This document shows, one piece after another, positions 9,299-17,377 of a DNA stretch of 29,705 bases (position 1 is its first letter; every line of letters begins with the position of its first letter). The translations under genes were made by a program, and so were the position numbers. The notes beneath the pieces are model-generated. The model searched no databases, was not told where the DNA came from, and saw only the letters and a list, made by a program, of their open reading frames with translations. The stretch lies in NCBI GenBank assembly GCA_964419255.1, contig CAYQOU010000051.1:1-29705 (forward strand). The letters are read 5' to 3'. The DNA comes from CAZPHU01 sp964419255. Its GTDB lineage: Bacteria > Fibrobacterota > Chitinivibrionia > Chitinivibrionales > CAYFVL01.

Positions 9299-10228
9299 AT
9301 GAAATATCGCAGACTGGGAAAGACCGAGCTGAAAGTACCGGTTGTCGGAATCGGTACCTGGCAGTTCGGCGGCGAATGGGGGAAGGATTTTACGCAGCAG
9401 GAAGTCGATGAAATTCTTTCCAGATCCGCAGACGAAGGGATTCGGTTTATTGACACGGCGGAATGTTACGGCGACCATCTGTCGGAATCATTTATCGGAA
9501 AGTTTCTGGAAGGCAAAAGATCCGACTGGATCGTGGCGACCAAATTCGGACATACCTTCAATCGCTTTCAGGATCGCAATCAGAAATGGGCCGCCGAAGA
9601 TGTGAAAAAGCAGCTGGAGGCAAGCCTTAAAGCCTTGCGCACCGATTATATAGATCTGTACCAGTTTCATTCGGGAACCGATGAAGTATTCGATCAGGAT
9701 GATCTATGGGAGATGCTCAACCGGCAGGTGCAGGCCGGCAAGATCCGGTATCTGGGAATATCGATTCCCTCCCGCACCCCGAGCCTGCATCAGGTCGAAT
9801 CGGCGACAAAGGTTAATGCATCGGTGATTCAGGTGGTGTATAACCGCCTTGACAGACGACCTGAGGAGAAGATTCTGCCCGCTTGTCAAAAGCAGGATCT
9901 TGGGGTTTTGGCCCGTGTACCGCTGGCCAGTGGTTACCTGAGCGGCAAATATAAGCCCGGTGATACATTTCCGGATAACGACGTGCGCTCGGTTCGTGAC
10001 AAACAAAACGAGCAGGATAAATTAAGGCGGGTCGAGCACATCATGCAGACCGAAGTACCCGAAGGGGTTAACATGGCCCAGTGGGCACTCGCATGGTGCC
10101 TGAAACATCCGGCGGTAACTTGTGTTATCCCCGGCTGCAAAAACGTCGGACAGGTTGAAAAAAATGCCGCATCATCACGGCTGGATATGGTTTCATCCGA
10201 TCATCCCCAGACATGGAGAAACAGCTGA
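9299..10228 (+). CDS. Aldo/keto reductase
   Basis: This 309-residue NAD(P)H-dependent oxidoreductase belongs to the aldo/keto reductase superfamily ((beta/alpha)8 barrel). The catalytic tetrad is visible: D52 and Y57 in FIDTAECYG, K82 in ATKFG, and H124 in YQFHSG. The start MKYRRLGKTELKVPVVGIGTW is typical of the general-stress/YajO-like branch, but the natural substrate cannot be read from sequence. The ATG at 9299 follows AGGAAGGA. Its stop TGA shares one base with the ispD ATG (TGATG), so the two are translationally coupled. It begins a new transcription unit right after the argG terminator. Confidence 0.93.
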   Translation: MKYRRLGKTELKVPVVGIGTWQFGGEWGKDFTQQEVDEILSRSADEGIRFIDTAECYGDHLSESFIGKFLEGKRSDWIVATKFGHTFNRFQDRNQKWAAEDVKKQLEASLKALRTDYIDLYQFHSGTDEVFDQDDLWEMLNRQVQAGKIRYLGISIPSRTPSLHQVESATKVNASVIQVVYNRLDRRPEEKILPACQKQDLGVLARVPLASGYLSGKYKPGDTFPDNDVRSVRDKQNEQDKLRRVEHIMQTEVPEGVNMAQWALAWCLKHPAVTCVIPGCKNVGQVEKNAASSRLDMVSSDHPQTWRNS

Positions 10229-10914
10229 TGGCAGAAGAGTTCGATGTAGTCGTTGCGGCGGCGGGGGAAGGGAGCCGTCTGGGTTATTCTCAACCGAAGG
10301 CATTCGTTCCGCTGGCGGGTAAACCGCTGCTGAGCTATTCTATTTCGGTTTTCGAGCACCACCCGAATGTTGGCGTAATCATTGTGGTTGTCTCCGAGCA
10401 GATGATGGAGCAGGCCGATGAGGTTCTGTCCTCACTTGACATACAAAAACCGGTTCATCTAGTCCCCGGCGGTCAACACCGCTGGCAGTCCGTACGAAAC
10501 GGCGTGGAGAAATCTCTTGCGCAGTGGATTATGGTTCATGATGCTGCCCGCCCTTTTGTGACAAAGGAGGTCATCGATGGAGTCCTTGCCAAAAGGGAGG
10601 CATTTCGATGCTGTATCACCGCAACGCCGGTGGTCGATACGATCCGCCGGTATGAAGATGAGCAGTGTCTGGAGACCATCGACCGCTCGGAACTTCTTCG
10701 GGTGGGAACACCCCAGCTCTTCAATCGCGACTCCCTGATGGGCGCGTTTCGCCAGATCAGCACCTTCAAGTCGCTACCCACTGATGAGGCCATGTTGATG
10801 GAGCAGAGCGGTATACCGGTCGGATTTGCGTGGGGCGATTCGCTCAATTTCAAGATCACCACTCCACAGGATTTGGCCGTTGCGGAGGCACTGCTTGCAA
10901 CAGGAAAAAAATAA
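10228..10914 (+). CDS. ispD: 2-C-methyl-D-erythritol 4-phosphate cytidylyltransferase
   Basis: The 228-residue nucleotidyltransferase transfers CMP from CTP to methylerythritol phosphate in the non-mevalonate isoprenoid pathway. The N-terminal signature AAAGEGSRLG, followed by PKAFVPLAGKPLL, and the central VHDAARPFV motif identify IspD; TDEAMLME lies near the C-terminus. An in-frame ATG at 10213 is possible, but the ATG at 10228 overlaps the upstream stop and has GGAG nine bases before it. ispF, its frequent neighbour, is absent here. The end overlaps the proposed tag start by 20 bases. Confidence 0.95.
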   Translation: MAEEFDVVVAAAGEGSRLGYSQPKAFVPLAGKPLLSYSISVFEHHPNVGVIIVVVSEQMMEQADEVLSSLDIQKPVHLVPGGQHRWQSVRNGVEKSLAQWIMVHDAARPFVTKEVIDGVLAKREAFRCCITATPVVDTIRRYEDEQCLETIDRSELLRVGTPQLFNRDSLMGAFRQISTFKSLPTDEAMLMEQSGIPVGFAWGDSLNFKITTPQDLAVAEALLATGKK

Positions 10915-11476
10915 CCTCCTGCGCTGTGATTGGGCTGGCTCGGATCCTCTCTACTGTCGGTATCACGATGAGGAATGGGGGGAGCCGGTTCATGATGACC
11001 GGAAGCTTTTCGAAATGCTTATCCTGGAGGGGTTTCAGGCAGGCCTGAGCTGGATAACCATTTTGCGCAAGAGAGAAGCATTCCGTAAAGCATTTAAACA
11101 TTTTGACTGGAAAAAAGTCTCACGATTCGATGAGAAAGATATCGAGCGCCTTTTACAGAATGCCGACATAATACGCAATCGCCGCAAAATAGAGGCAGCC
11201 GTTCGAAACGCTCAGGCCTTTCAACGACTGCGACAGGAGTTCGGAACATTCGACCACTACATCTGGCAGTTTACCGACAACCGCACAATCATACCCGCTA
11301 AACGGGCGGAGAGTTTCGATACCCTGCCCACCCACACCCCCCAATCGGATGCCATGAGCCGTGATCTTAAAAAACGCGGTTTTTCTTTCGTTGGCACCGT
11401 TATCTGCTATGCCTTCATGCAGGCAATCGGCATGGTTGATGACCACCAGAGACAGTGTTTCAAGGCTATTAGATAA
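10895..11476 (+). CDS. tag: DNA-3-methyladenine glycosylase I
   Basis: This base-excision repair enzyme removes 3-methyladenine from alkylated DNA. The proposed 193-residue protein carries the Tag zinc site: C11 and H24 near the N-terminus (13 apart, as in E. coli C4/H17) and an H-x3-C pair in DDHQRQCF at the C-terminus. The catalytic-pocket segment LEGFQAGLSWITIL and KKRGFSFVGTVICYAFMQA are also present. No ATG lies near the expected start. A TTG at 10895 has GGAGG six bases upstream and gives the family length (about 190), so I prefer it over the ATG at 10826, which would add 23 residues read out of frame with ispD. It overlaps the ispD end, implying coupling. Confidence 0.93.
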   Translation: MQQEKNNLLRCDWAGSDPLYCRYHDEEWGEPVHDDRKLFEMLILEGFQAGLSWITILRKREAFRKAFKHFDWKKVSRFDEKDIERLLQNADIIRNRRKIEAAVRNAQAFQRLRQEFGTFDHYIWQFTDNRTIIPAKRAESFDTLPTHTPQSDAMSRDLKKRGFSFVGTVICYAFMQAIGMVDDHQRQCFKAIR

Positions 11477-11697
11477 ACACACGGAAAGAGTTCAGGTACG
11501 GCATCCACGCGGTAATGTTAAACGAACAAGTGTGGATTGGTAATAGATCAGCTTAAGCTCCATTTCCCGGTCTCCCGTTCGTGAAAAATGACACTCGTGA
11601 CTGTATATATACCGTCAGGTGCATACATCAGAATCTTATGTCATTTCGCAAAGTATACCGAGCCAATCCATCCAGCATCTATACCTTTGTGAAAAAT
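11477..11697. other. Convergent intergenic region between tag and an aldo/keto reductase
   Basis: About 220 bases without a gene. It holds a near-perfect palindrome at 11598-11617. No clear T-tract terminator is visible for either converging gene. Confidence 0.5.
11598..11617. repeat. 20-bp near-palindrome, operator-like
   Basis: TGACTGTATATATACCGTCA matches its own reverse complement at 18 of 20 positions. It resembles a dimer binding site, or could fold at the end of converging transcripts. It is not a LexA box: the CTG and CAG half-sites are 12, not 10, bases apart. Confidence 0.4.
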
Positions 11698-12531
11698 TTA
11701 TACCCGTGCATACTCCTTATCAAACTCCGCCCATTCAGGATTAACCACCCGTTTTTGCTGTCCCATAGTATTCAACGCCTCCATACTCTCGTCACTCAGC
11801 CAAAAGGAGAGTGCTTCGAAATTTTGCCGAATATGTGTCTCGGATGTCGCTTTGGGGATCGTGACCATCCCTTTCTGCAGAACCCAGCGGATCGACACCT
11901 GGGCGACGGTTTTTCCCGATTTCTGAGCGATCGAAGCGAGTACGGCGTTCTCGAATATGTATCCATGAGCAAGCGGAGAGTAGCCGGTCATTACTATTTT
12001 ATTCTCTTTACAGTATCGGAGTAAATCTTCTTGATTGAGCATCGGATGAAACTCGACCTGGTTAACAGATATGGGAATGGATGACGCTTTCTGGGCCTCT
12101 TTCAGATGTGCAACCGTAAAATTACTCACCCCGATGCTTCGTACCTTACCCTGCTCCACCAGTTCTGCCATCGCATCGAATGTCTCATCCATCGGCACCG
12201 AACTGTTTGGCCAATGGATTAGGTAGAGATCAAAATAATCGGTTCCGATATCGCGCAGGCTCTGTTCACATTGCCCAATTACCTGATCATGATGCAGCCG
12301 TCTGTATGGCACCTTTGAGGTGATAAACAGTTTCGAGCGATCTGCGCCTGCATCCTTGAGACCGGCACCGATCTCCTTTTCATTTCCATACATCGCGGCA
12401 GTATCGATATGGGTATAGCCGATATCCAGTGCAACAGGTATTGCCTTGCGACAATTACTTCCGGTCAGCTCCCAGGTACCAAATCCAAGCTGTGGAATCT
12501 CATACCCGCTTTTCATCTTAAACGATTGCAT
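11698..12531 (-). CDS. Aldo/keto reductase, 2,5-diketo-gluconate-reductase-like
   Basis: This 277-residue NADPH-dependent reductase belongs to the DkgA/AKR5-like branch. The tetrad is visible as D43 and Y48 (HIDTAAMYGNE), K73 (ITSKVP) and H106 (LIHWP). The SVNQVEFHP and IPKATSE cofactor-binding segments are also present. The start ATG at 12531 has a near-perfect AAGGAGGG on the minus strand. It diverges from the kinase-aldolase fusion with only 79 bases between, so the two may share regulation. A role in reducing sugar-derived aldehydes or keto-acids fits the neighbourhood, but the substrate is inferred, not shown. Confidence 0.93.
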   Translation of the reverse strand: MQSFKMKSGYEIPQLGFGTWELTGSNCRKAIPVALDIGYTHIDTAAMYGNEKEIGAGLKDAGADRSKLFITSKVPYRRLHHDQVIGQCEQSLRDIGTDYFDLYLIHWPNSSVPMDETFDAMAELVEQGKVRSIGVSNFTVAHLKEAQKASSIPISVNQVEFHPMLNQEDLLRYCKENKIVMTGYSPLAHGYIFENAVLASIAQKSGKTVAQVSIRWVLQKGMVTIPKATSETHIRQNFEALSFWLSDESMEALNTMGQQKRVVNPEWAEFDKEYARV

Positions 12532-12610
12532 ATTCCCTCCTTATCCGCATAAAATGCAAGAAGTGGTGTATTTTTCTATTTGATGAATTATCTTTTACGG
12601 GGAAACAACC

Positions 12611-14167
12611 ATGACCAGACATAAAACCCATGTTTCTTATAAAGCCGGAAGCCGCCGTGCGGCTGAGGAGATCGTCGCCCAGATTGTTTGCAACAGGTTT
12701 GCTTCTCCTGCCTCCCCGGTTATCCTGGCGGTGGGCGGTCCCGGAGGTACCGGCAAATCGACCTTCTGTAATAGGCTAGCAACGATTATTCCAGACTGCT
12801 CGATTCTTCATCTGGATGATTACAAGACTCCACGTGCGGTCAGAAGTAGATCCAATCTTTTCGGTGCACACCCAAAGGCCAACCGCATGGATCTTGTCCG
12901 ACAGCATATCCAGTATACTAAAGCCGGTGAGGCATTCGACAAACCGGTGTATGATGCGACTACCGGTCGCGCCGATACGACAGAGTTCTTCTCCCCGGGT
13001 AGCTACGTCATTTTGGATGGCGAGATATCAACCTATGAACAATTCCGTGACCTTGTTGATTTTTCCATCTTCATAGACTCCGACTGGCGCACCCAGCTGG
13101 CCACCCGATGCAGCCGCGATATCGAGGTGCGCGGATACAGTCGGGAAAAGGCGATCAGTACCTTTTTGCAGAGTAACCTTAGGGAGTTTCAGGAATTTGG
13201 AGCCCATAGTAAAATGTGGGCCGATATGCATCTGTACTGCCGTGATGACTACCACATGGTCGTGGAGTCTATGACAGAGGAGCTTTTCCAGAGCTACGGT
13301 TCGGCTCTTGCCGCAGATCTCATGAAGGTGGATCTCTCGGGCCTTATCGTGCCGGTTTGCGTGCCGTTTGATTTTGCAGGGCGCATCGATGAGAAATCGT
13401 TTATTGCCCACCTGAGTTTTCTGGCCCGAAACGATATTCATCGCGTGCTGATAAACGGAACGACAGGCGAGTTTTTCTCGTTGACCCAAAAAGAAAGACG
13501 GCGGCTGCTGATCATAGCACGACAGTATTTCCCCGGGGTCATACTCTTTCAGGCAGGTTGTAGCGTACTTGCCGATTCGATCCAGCAGGCGAAGTGGGGA
13601 CAGGATTATGGGGCGGATGCCGTTGTTTGCCTGCCGCCCTTTTATTTCGCCCATGCTCCCGGGCAGGGTATTGTCGAGTACCTGAACACAGTCGCCGACG
13701 CGATCGATATTCCATTTATCCTCTACAACTTTCCCCGTCATACCCAAAACGGGTTGACAGCCGATATACTCCAGAGTATCAGGCATTTCGGATTGAAGGA
13801 TTCATCGGCGGATCTATCCCTTATTGACTCGACGAAACACTACTACATTGGCGACGACAGGCTTATCCAGCAGGCTTATGCCAAAGGGGCATACGGCTTT
13901 ATCAGCGGCCAGGCCAACCATGCGCCCCGGATCTATCATGCCATGGAAAAAGCGCTAAAGGCACAGGATACCAGGCAGGTCACGCGTTTGCAGGATACCA
14001 TATCGGGAATTTCGCAGCTTTTTACAGGACCAGAGCAGATTGCGCTGATCAAATACGCCGTTAGCAAACGGGTCCCAAATTTTCCATCTTCGGTTCGGCT
14101 TCCCCTAAGATCTTTGACAGCAAAGCAGATAGCACAAGTTGATTCATTCTGTAACGAAATAAGATGA
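12611..14167 (+). CDS. P-loop kinase / DHDPS-family aldolase fusion
   Basis: The 518-residue protein fuses two enzyme classes. Residues about 35-235 form a uridine-kinase/phosphoribulokinase-like P-loop domain: Walker A GPGGTGKS at 43-50, the HLDDY acidic motif at 67-71, and VILDGE at 133-138. Residues about 243-515 form a class-I aldolase of the dihydrodipicolinate synthase / N-acetylneuraminate lyase family: NGTTGEFF at 282-289, the catalytic tyrosine in LYNFP (Y372), and the Schiff-base lysine K396 in GLKDSS. The aldolase half probably cleaves or makes a 2-keto-acid. Single DHDPS enzymes are about 290 residues, so both domains are complete. The ATG at 12611 follows GGGGAA. Whether the kinase phosphorylates the aldolase product is inference. 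Confidence 0.9.
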   Translation: MTRHKTHVSYKAGSRRAAEEIVAQIVCNRFASPASPVILAVGGPGGTGKSTFCNRLATIIPDCSILHLDDYKTPRAVRSRSNLFGAHPKANRMDLVRQHIQYTKAGEAFDKPVYDATTGRADTTEFFSPGSYVILDGEISTYEQFRDLVDFSIFIDSDWRTQLATRCSRDIEVRGYSREKAISTFLQSNLREFQEFGAHSKMWADMHLYCRDDYHMVVESMTEELFQSYGSALAADLMKVDLSGLIVPVCVPFDFAGRIDEKSFIAHLSFLARNDIHRVLINGTTGEFFSLTQKERRRLLIIARQYFPGVILFQAGCSVLADSIQQAKWGQDYGADAVVCLPPFYFAHAPGQGIVEYLNTVADAIDIPFILYNFPRHTQNGLTADILQSIRHFGLKDSSADLSLIDSTKHYYIGDDRLIQQAYAKGAYGFISGQANHAPRIYHAMEKALKAQDTRQVTRLQDTISGISQLFTGPEQIALIKYAVSKRVPNFPSSVRLPLRSLTAKQIAQVDSFCNEIR

Positions 14168-14333
14168 GAGATTAGTCAGTCATCGGAGAGTCCATGATTA
14201 AATATCAAAGAATTAGAAGACAGAAGATTTGCGACAAAAAACCTGCATTTGCATTTCTCCCTTCCCGTAAAGCGTGACTGTGCGGAAGAAAACGCGGATA
14301 TCGAAAAAGGATCTAACAGGCAAAGGAGATATG

Positions 14334-14720
14334 ATGGAAAAAATCTATATGGATTATGGTGAATTTTCTCTTCAGGTCGAGCTTCTCACTACCCCCGCAG
14401 CATCGAAGCTGGTCGAAATACTTCCCCAAACTATTGCTGTGACCCGTTGGGGAGAGGAACTGTATGGGCCGTTGAGCGAGCCACTAGAGGTCTCCACCCC
14501 GGTTGCGGCGGTATCCCCCGGCAGCATCGCATATTCAGAAGTCGGCCACTACCTCTGCGTTTTCTTCGGCCAGCAACCTGCCTGGCCCATAGAGCTTCTG
14601 GGACATATTGCCGCCCCAAACAGGCAGAAGTTGCGGGAGGCGACTGCGGACACCATTAAGGTTCGCCGGCAGCATTCAAACAAGGGGACGGAGTCAAATA
14701 GTTTAATTTCATCTCAGTAA
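14334..14720 (+). CDS. Cyclophilin-like fold small protein
   Basis: The 128-residue protein resembles the cyclophilin-like family (DUF of the PF04126 type): a TTPAASKLVEILPQT segment, TRWGEELYGPL, and a C-terminal GHYLCVFFGQQPAW followed by a conserved GHI. No enzymatic activity is established for the family. The frame opens at 14274, but AAAGGAG at 14322-14328 selects the ATG pair at 14331/14334. The last 12 or so residues (from GTESNS onward) are encoded by the end of an inverted-repeat element at 14682-14947. The natural C-terminus was therefore probably replaced on insertion. It lies 166 bases behind the kinase-aldolase gene. Confidence 0.75.
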   Translation: MEKIYMDYGEFSLQVELLTTPAASKLVEILPQTIAVTRWGEELYGPLSEPLEVSTPVAAVSPGSIAYSEVGHYLCVFFGQQPAWPIELLGHIAAPNRQKLREATADTIKVRRQHSNKGTESNSLISSQ

Positions 14721-14947
14721 GTCATTGATATTTCGTATGTGTCTAACATGTTACAATTTTAGGTGTGTCTCAATCAGTGCAGTTTTCAACATTTCGCAGC
14801 CGCAAAACAGCAGTCACCTTAGTGGTTATGGAGCTTACGTTCCCTTGATTTTTCAGTACCTTAGGGACGCTTCAGGCAAAAAAAAGATTGGACGGTGTCA
14901 AATAGTTTACTTTGGTACTAAATTAAACTATTTGACACCGTCCCCTT
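14682..14947. mobile_element. MITE/REP-like element with 28-bp inverted ends
   Basis: The left end (14682-14709, AAGGGGACGGAGTCAAATAG then TTTAATTT) and the right end (14920-14947) are inverted copies with one mismatch, 266 bp apart outside-to-outside. There is no transposase inside, so it would be mobilised in trans. The ends resemble the GGGGACGGTGTCAAAT repeats often found near REP-associated tyrosine transposases. That link is from memory and unverified. No target-site duplication is obvious. Confidence 0.65.
14890..14943. repeat. 54-bp near-perfect palindrome (REP hairpin)
   Basis: A 20-bp perfect stem (14890-14909 with 14924-14943) starts GGACGGTGTC. It is continued inward by TTTG/TAAA around a GTAC loop, with one C/T mismatch. 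It is an internal inverted copy of the element's own end and would fold into a very stable hairpin in either transcript. Confidence 0.9.
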
Positions 14948-15161
14948 CGTAAGGCTTTGATTTGAAACAAACTTTCGCCCTCCACATCAAATTGTCGATT
15001 CTTAGCGCAGGTATCTGCTTCAACAAACCGGGGGATATAGCCATGCGGGGTAGTACTACTCATCACATGACTTTCGTTGCGGGGAGCTTGTTTTCCACAG
15101 GTCACCGGCAGTAGGTATCATGTAGTACCACCGATGTCGTTCTCTTCACCACATTCAGCTT
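14948..15161. other. Gene-free stretch, possible gene remnant
   Basis: A 60-codon open frame on the minus strand (14923-15105, GTG start) reads into the repeat end and resembles no family I know. It could be a decayed gene interrupted by the element. Nothing else is visible before the D-lyxose isomerase stop. Confidence 0.35.
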
Positions 15162-15842
15162 TTATCCATTGAGATAATTCTGATAGTCGGTCACCAGAAA
15201 ATAATCCGGCTCCTCATCCTGTTCGATAAAAGGGAAACGCCCTTGGGGCTCGAAAAACCGGTTATCGCTGATATCATCATTGACCGAGCTGACCTCTCCA
15301 ACCAATACCCTGCCCTTCCCGGGCTCACCATAAAATTTATGGTACACTCCGGTTCGAAGGCAAATACTCTGCCCCGGTGAAAGCACCACTTTCCCTCCCG
15401 GTTGTACCACCTCAGGGATTCCATCAATTTGAACGATTACGGGCTTGTCGGAAAGGTGCTCCTGTTTAGTGCTTCCATATATCTCAAGGATCAGATTGCC
15501 TCCCCCCCTGTTAATAATATCCTCCACCTTCCTCCAGTGGAAATGCATCGGTGTCTGCTGTTGCTCTTCCACGATCATGATCTTCTCCGCATACGGTTTG
15601 TCATCACCGGTAGGCCTTCCGTTGCGAATAGTGAACAGTACCAAACCCTTCGATGAAAAATCGCCTGCACCAAAATCGGTCAAATCCCAGCCTAACATGG
15701 TTTCAGTGATTTCTGACAGGTCCGCACTCTCATCTTTCCACTCCTGCGGACTCCAGTATCCCCACTTCGGCAGCCTGAACATCATCTCGTCAAAAAAGGC
15801 AATCGATTGCCTGATAATCTCATTGATCTGACTTCGCTTCAT
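15162..15842 (-). CDS. D-lyxose isomerase
   Basis: This 226-residue cupin-fold metalloenzyme interconverts D-lyxose and D-xylulose (and often D-mannose and D-fructose). It aligns with the E. coli sigma-B-type D-lyxose isomerase over its whole length, from the MKRSQ start onward. The metal ligands are visible as H100, H102 and E107 in MHFHWRKVEDII and H168 in GVYHKF, with the same spacing as H103/H105/E110/H171 in the E. coli enzyme. The ATG at 15842 follows GGCAGGGG. It is monocistronic. No xylulokinase is adjacent, so the pathway context is open. Confidence 0.93.
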   Translation of the reverse strand: MKRSQINEIIRQSIAFFDEMMFRLPKWGYWSPQEWKDESADLSEITETMLGWDLTDFGAGDFSSKGLVLFTIRNGRPTGDDKPYAEKIMIVEEQQQTPMHFHWRKVEDIINRGGGNLILEIYGSTKQEHLSDKPVIVQIDGIPEVVQPGGKVVLSPGQSICLRTGVYHKFYGEPGKGRVLVGEVSSVNDDISDNRFFEPQGRFPFIEQDEEPDYFLVTDYQNYLNG

Positions 15843-16142
15843 TTACCCCTGCCTTTCACATTGCAGTCTTTGGATCACAATTCAGTATTCAGATGATTCC
15901 TTCCTTAACAGATAATCGGGTACCACTCCGACCTCCTAACCAAAATACCTCCTGTACAACAGATAAGGCGGTTTGGATCTAATGGGTGCCGTATCATTCA
16001 CCTTCCGCAGAAGCTTGCCTTGGAGGACAGCCAGTCAGGCATGGCATTAGGTGAGGTACTATCCTGAACAATTACTATTTACTACAAAACCATGCATTAT
16101 ATTGAAAAGCAGCAAAAAATGTTAAACAGCGAAGGCACGACA
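15843..16142. other. Divergent intergenic region upstream of the isomerase and acyltransferase
   Basis: Three hundred bases with no supportable gene. Promoters for both diverging genes should lie here. I see no clear -35/-10 pair or operator. Confidence 0.4.
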
Positions 16143-17306
16143 ATGCCCAAAAAACAATACTTCCATTCCATAGATGGCCTGAGGCTGATAGCCTCAGTGA
16201 ATATCGTTCTCTTCCATCTGGTGAAAATAGGCGGTTTGTACGACATGAGGGGAAAACCGGGCTGGCTTTTTACGATTCTGAAAGGCCCGGCGTTTCATGC
16301 CAGTATGTTTTTTATCCTTGCCGGTTTCATCTTTACGGTCAAGTATGCCCCCTACGCCCGTTCTTTTTCGACACTTACTCTTGTGAAGAACAGGTTAAAA
16401 GATCTTTATCCTCTTCATGCTCTAACCGTTTTTGCCATGATACCTTTTGTCGTTATGCCATGGATACAGGGGCAGGGTCAGGCGGCATTTGGCAAATTGA
16501 GCCTGTCCGCCATCATGCACCTGACGCTCACCTGGTCGTTTTATCCACTCAACACCTACTCTTTCAATACCCCATCCTGGGCGCTTTCAGCCTTTTTCCT
16601 CTGCTATTTGCTTTTTGGCCCGACGCTGCGAATCGTCAGCTCGATTAAGAAACGAAAAACAATCCTTTTTGCCCTCGCGGCAACGATGATGCCTTCAATC
16701 ATCTGGTCGGTTTTGTATGCAAACATCGGCAAAGATGGACAATATTATTTCTTTCACATGTTTGCACCTGTCAGATTCTTCGAATTCGCGCTGGGCATGT
16801 GCCTGGCGCAGCTGTATACGCTCAACAATTCAGCGCGAAAAGCAACGATCTCCAAAATCGGCGCACGGGGTAATGATGCACTGATCGTGCTTTGCGTCAG
16901 CCTGATTATCCTCAATCTCAGGATAGGACAGATTCACGGCGGCATAACAAACTGGGTAACCTACCATGTGATCATGCTGCCCCTTTATGCAGTTCTCCTC
17001 TACAGATTTGCCCGTGGAAACGGCGCAATTGCAAAACTTTTTTCTCTCCCCTTTATTCAAGAACTGGGCAAAAGCTCTTTTTATCCCTACCTTTTACACA
17101 TACCGCTGATATCCTGGACATGCGCCATACTCGAAAACAGTCTTAACTACCGCACCTTCCTGCACTCTCCGGTCAATATCTGTCTGTTTCTGGTTTTTTT
17201 GTATGGAATCGGATATATGCTCAGGAGACTGGACCCGCGCCGCAAAAGAAGCACCTACAGACCACCGGCAAAACAGATCGAAGATACAGAACCCGTTCGG
17301 GCATAA
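16143..17306 (+). CDS. Membrane acyltransferase (acyltransferase family 3)
   Basis: The 387-residue polytopic membrane protein belongs to the OafA/YrhL-type acyltransferase-3 family, which O-acetylates surface sugars or lipids. The N-terminal HSIDGLRLIASVNIVLFHLV carries the family's DGLR motif and catalytic-site histidine. About ten hydrophobic segments follow, including HASMFFILAGF and a late YPYLLHIPLI helix. It lacks the SGNH domain of larger members. The frame opens at 16092, but that ATG has no ribosome binding site. The ATG at 16143 has GAAGG seven bases upstream and starts near the conserved motif. The acceptor is unknown. Confidence 0.9.
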   Translation: MPKKQYFHSIDGLRLIASVNIVLFHLVKIGGLYDMRGKPGWLFTILKGPAFHASMFFILAGFIFTVKYAPYARSFSTLTLVKNRLKDLYPLHALTVFAMIPFVVMPWIQGQGQAAFGKLSLSAIMHLTLTWSFYPLNTYSFNTPSWALSAFFLCYLLFGPTLRIVSSIKKRKTILFALAATMMPSIIWSVLYANIGKDGQYYFFHMFAPVRFFEFALGMCLAQLYTLNNSARKATISKIGARGNDALIVLCVSLIILNLRIGQIHGGITNWVTYHVIMLPLYAVLLYRFARGNGAIAKLFSLPFIQELGKSSFYPYLLHIPLISWTCAILENSLNYRTFLHSPVNICLFLVFLYGIGYMLRRLDPRRKRSTYRPPAKQIEDTEPVRA

Positions 17307-17336
17307 TCTGCGCCCTGATATATTTTTCAGATGTCT

Positions 17337-17366
17337 TTGACAGGATACTTATCCCGTACTTCTAAT
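17337..17366 (+). promoter_or_regulatory. Possible promoter before the YkgJ-type gene
   Basis: TTGACA (17337-17342, exact -35 consensus) is followed after 18 bp by TCTAAT (17361-17366, five of six -10 bases). A start about seven bases later would fall after the AAGGA at 17368-17372, giving an almost leaderless message. The call is therefore doubtful. Confidence 0.25.
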
Positions 17367-17377
17367 CAAGGATAAAA

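Noticed and set aside
11598..11617. LexA (SOS) box near the repair gene tag
   Set aside because: CTG and CAG half-sites are 12 bases apart instead of 10, and the site lies downstream of tag.
14923..15105. 60-residue minus-strand open frame as a real gene
   Set aside because: It ends inside the repeat element and matches no family I know. Listed only as a possible remnant.
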